Source: DAORDI01 sp035345895
Lineage (GTDB): Bacteria; Spirochaetota; Leptospiria; Leptospirales; Leptospiraceae
Length of the DNA stretch: 6,510 nt
Assembly (NCBI GenBank): GCA_035345895.1
Contig: DAORDI010000310.1
Location: 1-6,510 of the forward strand
Direction of reading: 5' to 3'
Shown here piece by piece: positions 4,882-6,510 of this stretch (positions are counted from its first letter, which is position 1; the number at the start of each line of letters is the position of its first letter). Below the pieces are notes generated by a model. That model was not told where the DNA came from, ran no database searches, and saw nothing but the letters and a program-made list of their open reading frames with translations. A program made the position numbers and the translations under genes.

Positions 4882-5657
4882 ACTGCCTCTTTTGCAACGT
4901 AGATTTCTTTGCCTGTTTTTTTCATCACTGTAAAAATTTCCAGATTTCTGCTGTCCACTCGAGTGCCTATATCGTACAGAGCATCGGTAAAATCAGTTCC
5001 TTCCACCACTGCACCTGTCAGTTTTGCAAAACGCAGATCAGCCCCTCTGAAATTTGCACCCGACAGATCGCAGTTATTCAGAAAAGCGCCTTTTAAATTT
5101 GCACCTGAGAAATCTGAATTTCGAAAACTGCTGTTCTGCAGGAAAGCATTGTGCAGATTTGCTCCTGAAAAACTGATCCCGTCCAGTTTTTCCTTTTCCA
5201 AAATGATGCTCGAAAGATCCTCATTGGAGAGAGAGCCTTTTTCTGACAGAATCTGCATCGCCTTCGCTCTTGTAACTCTCTTTTCCTTAGGAATTCCGCC
5301 ACCTGAGCGGTAATCTTTCAGTGCCTGTTTCAGTGCAGAAACAGCAGACTGAGGATAATTCTTTCTTCTTTCCGGAAATGAAAACACTTTTTCTATATCA
5401 TCTTCAGTCAGATTTTCTGCTTCTTCGACAGTTTTATTTTTTACGATCTCTGTCATCATAGCCAGGGCAGTGATTCCGAATCCGCATCCGGTCGTTGTAT
5501 AGCTGGCATCAGTGATCCTGTCATCTTCGATTTTCAGATACACTCTATACCCGTCTCCGCAGCCGACATTCCTGTAGCTGGAAACGACAGTTGCATCTTC
5601 CATTTCTCTGTAATTCAGTCGGGTATCGTTGATTTCTTTGTATTTCTGAAAATCCAT
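4878..5657 (-). CDS. IscU/NifU-like scaffold domain fused to pentapeptide repeats
   Basis: A 259-residue cytoplasmic two-domain protein, first gene of the operon. Residues about 27-116 match the IscU/NifU-N scaffold fold: NVGCGDGYRVYLKIEDD (C33 and D35), TTTGCGFGITALAMMTEIVK (C58), then TVEEAENLTEDDIEKVF and SAVSALKQALKDY. The third ligand cysteine (HCS in IscU) is replaced within NYPQSA (100-105); no Cys occurs between 59 and 195. Normal [2Fe-2S] assembly is therefore doubtful, and the domain may be a degenerate or regulatory homologue. After a charged helical linker (about 122-157), residues about 158-227 form 14 five-residue units of pentapeptide repeat (FSGAN, LKGAF, LSGAN, FRGAD), enough for roughly 3.5 turns of a right-handed beta-helix. 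A short tail (IFTVMKKTGKEIYV) closes the protein. The start is ATG 5657 with GGAGG 4 nt upstream. The domain calls are strong; the function of the fusion is unknown. Confidence 0.85.
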   Translation of the reverse strand: MDFQKYKEINDTRLNYREMEDATVVSSYRNVGCGDGYRVYLKIEDDRITDASYTTTGCGFGITALAMMTEIVKNKTVEEAENLTEDDIEKVFSFPERRKNYPQSAVSALKQALKDYRSGGGIPKEKRVTRAKAMQILSEKGSLSNEDLSSIILEKEKLDGISFSGANLHNAFLQNSSFRNSDFSGANLKGAFLNNCDLSGANFRGADLRFAKLTGAVVEGTDFTDALYDIGTRVDSRNLEIFTVMKKTGKEIYVAKEAV

Positions 5658-5788
5658 AGTTCCTCCAGCACTTCTTTATCTGTCTGCCGTCAGCACATTG
5701 ACCTAAAAAAGTCAGTTTACTGAAAAACAGCAGATTCCGTTCCAATATTGAAGTTTCCTGACCCTCTCTCTCTTAGCAAGTGAAAAAT

Positions 5789-5905
5789 TCATGACAATTC
5801 TGATTCGTACCGCTTTTTGAGAGAGACGGAGTTTCCGGGGCGTGTCACCCGCACTGCCCCGGCAATGGTTCCGAGAAAGGTCAATTTGACCGTTTCCAGT
5901 CTCAA
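5789..5905 (-). pseudogene. Possible N-terminal remnant of a metallo-beta-lactamase-fold protein
   Basis: This minus-strand frame runs from TTG 5905 to TGA 5789 (38 codons; the preceding in-frame stop is at 5915-5917). It reads VKLTFLGTIAGAVRVTRPG near its start. KLTFLGT is the standard opening strand of metallo-beta-lactamase-fold hydrolases (RNase Z and cyclic phosphodiesterase types), followed in intact members by a Pro/Gly loop as here. No metal-binding HxHxDH motif follows, there is no ribosome site and no ATG, and the frame is far too short. If real, it is the stub of a lost gene. A chance resemblance is possible. Confidence 0.3.
5879..5891. repeat. 13-bp perfect inverted repeat (GGTCAA-T-TTGACC)
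   Basis: Six-base arms GGTCAA and TTGACC flank a single central T. It lies 222 bp upstream of the start of the four-gene operon and 84 bp downstream of the antitoxin-like gene. The one-base centre makes it operator-like rather than a hairpin. Function unproven. Confidence 0.4.
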
Positions 5906-5974
5906 ATCAATATGTTATATCCCGTCTGCACAGGATTGCTTCTCGGATAAATGCGTAAATAAAAGGTTATCCCT

Positions 5975-6190
5975 TCAGCTCAGTCCGATATCTTCAGTGC
6001 TCTCGGATTCAAATTCGGAATGGGCTTCTTCAAGCATCCATGGATGCGTTTCTTCCGGATGAAGATCATCCATACCTGCCGTTCCTTCTTTCCCTCCCAG
6101 ATGCTCCAGGATAAAAGAGGCCAGAATGTCCTGTTCCTTTTCAGGCAGGTCTTTCATTCTTTCGATGACCTTTTTCAGTAAAGCTGTCAT
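5975..6190 (-). CDS. Small antitoxin-like protein, apparently orphan
   Basis: A 71-residue protein. The N-terminal half, MTALLKKVIERMKDLPEKEQ followed by DILASFILEHL, is an amphipathic helix pair of the type seen in small antitoxin-like proteins (LL.kaIe.i..LPe.eQd.lA..iLeeL) that accompany RelE/ParE-like toxins or stand alone in many bacteria. The C-terminal half is highly acidic (HPEETHPWMLEEAHSEFESESTED) and probably disordered until bound. The frame stays open up to an ATG at 6298, but the added 36 residues do not resemble the family and cover AT-rich, promoter-like DNA, so ATG 6190 is chosen; the ribosome site there is weak. No toxin gene lies on either side in the same orientation. A 13-bp inverted repeat sits 57 bp upstream. 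Antitoxin role is inference from the N-terminal pattern only. Confidence 0.6.
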   Translation of the reverse strand: MTALLKKVIERMKDLPEKEQDILASFILEHLGGKEGTAGMDDLHPEETHPWMLEEAHSEFESESTEDIGLS

Positions 6191-6247
6191 TCTCTGAATA
6201 TGAAGAATGATTCCGTCAGGGTCAAGCGGAAAATTCTGACTGAACAG

Positions 6248-6260
6248 CAGAATTATTCTG
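6248..6260. promoter_or_regulatory. 13-bp inverted repeat upstream of the antitoxin-like gene (candidate operator)
   Basis: CAGAAT-T-ATTCTG is a perfect inverted repeat with a one-base centre, 57 bp upstream of ATG 6190. On the minus strand it follows directly after an AT-rich TATATATAAA stretch that could serve as -10. Small antitoxins commonly repress their own promoter through such repeats. No binding evidence is available from sequence alone. Confidence 0.35.
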
Positions 6261-6300
6261 TTTTCCTTTATATATATTGGTATCTGAGATATTCTCATAA

Positions 6301-6332
6301 TAAAAATAATGATTTGAGGGTTAAAAATAATG
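6301..6332 (+). repeat. Two 11-bp direct repeats, 21-bp period
   Basis: TAAAAATAATG occurs at 6301-6311 and again, identical, at 6322-6332. The copies start exactly 21 bp apart, two helical turns, so both would face the same side of the DNA. The AT-rich composition raises the odds of chance. Confidence 0.4.
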
Positions 6333-6510
6333 TCGCGAGGTCAGCCTGCTTTTCCATTCTTCAGGGTTTGGACAGCCGAAAAAGCAGAATTGTCCCGCAG
6401 ACAGCAAAGGTAGGGCCGACTCCATAGATTCCAGATTTGCGAGCCCTTAAGCCGTAGCAGTATGGGTCTGTCTGCCGAATAAAACGGAAAATTTATATCA
6501 CAGAGTTTCT
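6333..6510. other. Window-end region without an intact gene; possible membrane-protein-like scrap on the minus strand
   Basis: No gene with a plausible start is present. On the minus strand a frame open from 6492 to TGA 6361 (43 residues, no ATG, GTG or TTG) ends in GIYGVGPTFAVCGTILLFRL followed by SKP, which reads like one hydrophobic segment with a basic tail. Overlapping frames on both strands also stay open for short stretches, which is common in decayed or repeated non-coding DNA. I see no tRNA, terminator or promoter here. Confidence 0.3.

Larger units (their letters stand above)
5658..5974. other. 317-bp spacer without an intact gene
   Basis: This is the leader of the four-gene minus-strand operon. 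It holds the ribosome site GGAGG (5662-5666 complement), a weak 5-bp hairpin (5712-5723) followed on the minus strand by C and six Ts, and a TTGTCA (-35-like) at 5792-5797 complement without a good -10. It also holds a metallo-beta-lactamase-like coding scrap (5789-5905) and the 13-bp inverted repeat at 5879-5891. No clear promoter could be assigned, although the operon must start here or further upstream. Confidence 0.5.

Noticed and set aside
4909..5313. Plus-strand 134-codon frame inside the IscU-pentapeptide gene
   Set aside because: Antisense shadow; its repeats simply mirror the pentapeptide codons.
5679..5689. 11-mer TCTGTCTGCCG repeated at 6467-6477
   Set aside because: Only two copies with unrelated contexts; no evidence of a mobile or regulatory repeat.
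5705..5723. Hairpin TCAGT-TT-ACTGA followed by six Ts on the minus strand, considered as a terminator
   Set aside because: Five weak base pairs with a 2-nt loop (or four with a 4-nt loop), too unstable for a convincing intrinsic terminator.
5817..6062. Plus-strand 81-codon frame
   Set aside because: Mostly the antisense of the antitoxin-like gene; no ribosome site and no family resemblance.
6200..6427. Plus-strand 75-codon frame at the window end
   Set aside because: Crosses AT-rich repeats and antisense of the antitoxin leader; no ribosome site and no domain pattern.

Overview
The window looks like a chromosomal segment of a spirochaete, most likely Leptospira. This is inferred from base composition that is mid to low GC by eye, a Uma2-family protein, a free-standing cyclic-nucleotide-binding-domain protein, a STAS anti-anti-sigma-type protein, and a small secreted protein with a loose, spirochaete-like lipobox. 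No rRNA, tRNA, CRISPR array, insertion sequence or phage gene is visible. No gene alone fixes the species.

Layout. Positions 1-876 (+) hold a two-gene YeeE/YedE-type sulfur (thiosulfate) transporter, split into two half-proteins with overlapping stop and start codons; the first gene is cut by the window edge. Positions 877-1139 are a decayed spacer with coding-like scraps, one of which resembles part of the Uma2 gene further on. Positions 1140-2190 (-) are a two-gene operon: a stand-alone cyclic-nucleotide-binding-domain protein followed by a RibD-C/dihydrofolate-reductase-like enzyme. Positions 2382-2948 (+) encode a Uma2-family PD-(D/E)xK nuclease-like protein, and 3069-3617 (+) a SUKH/SMI1-KNR4-like acidic protein. 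These plus-strand genes converge, with a 6-nt gap, on a tight four-gene minus-strand operon (5657 down to 3624).

That operon is the most unusual part. In transcription order it encodes: an IscU/NifU-like scaffold domain fused to about 14 pentapeptide repeats; a 62-residue SH3/KOW-like small protein started by GTG; a STAS-domain protein with an intact phosphorylatable DSSG motif; and a probable lipoprotein. Three stop/start junctions overlap or nearly touch (GTGTGA, TGATG, and a 2-nt gap), so the four products are probably made together. The scaffold domain keeps two of the three IscU cluster-ligand cysteines and lacks the third. I know of no described system with this composition. A role linking an Fe-S or redox-type domain, a phospho-switch and an envelope lipoprotein is inference only.

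Positions 5658-5974 contain no intact gene, but hold a minus-strand stretch resembling the N-terminus of a metallo-beta-lactamase-fold protein and a 13-bp inverted repeat. Positions 5975-6190 (-) encode a 71-residue orphan protein resembling small antitoxins, with a 13-bp inverted repeat upstream. The last ~300 bases hold AT-rich direct repeats and a coding-like scrap, but no intact gene.
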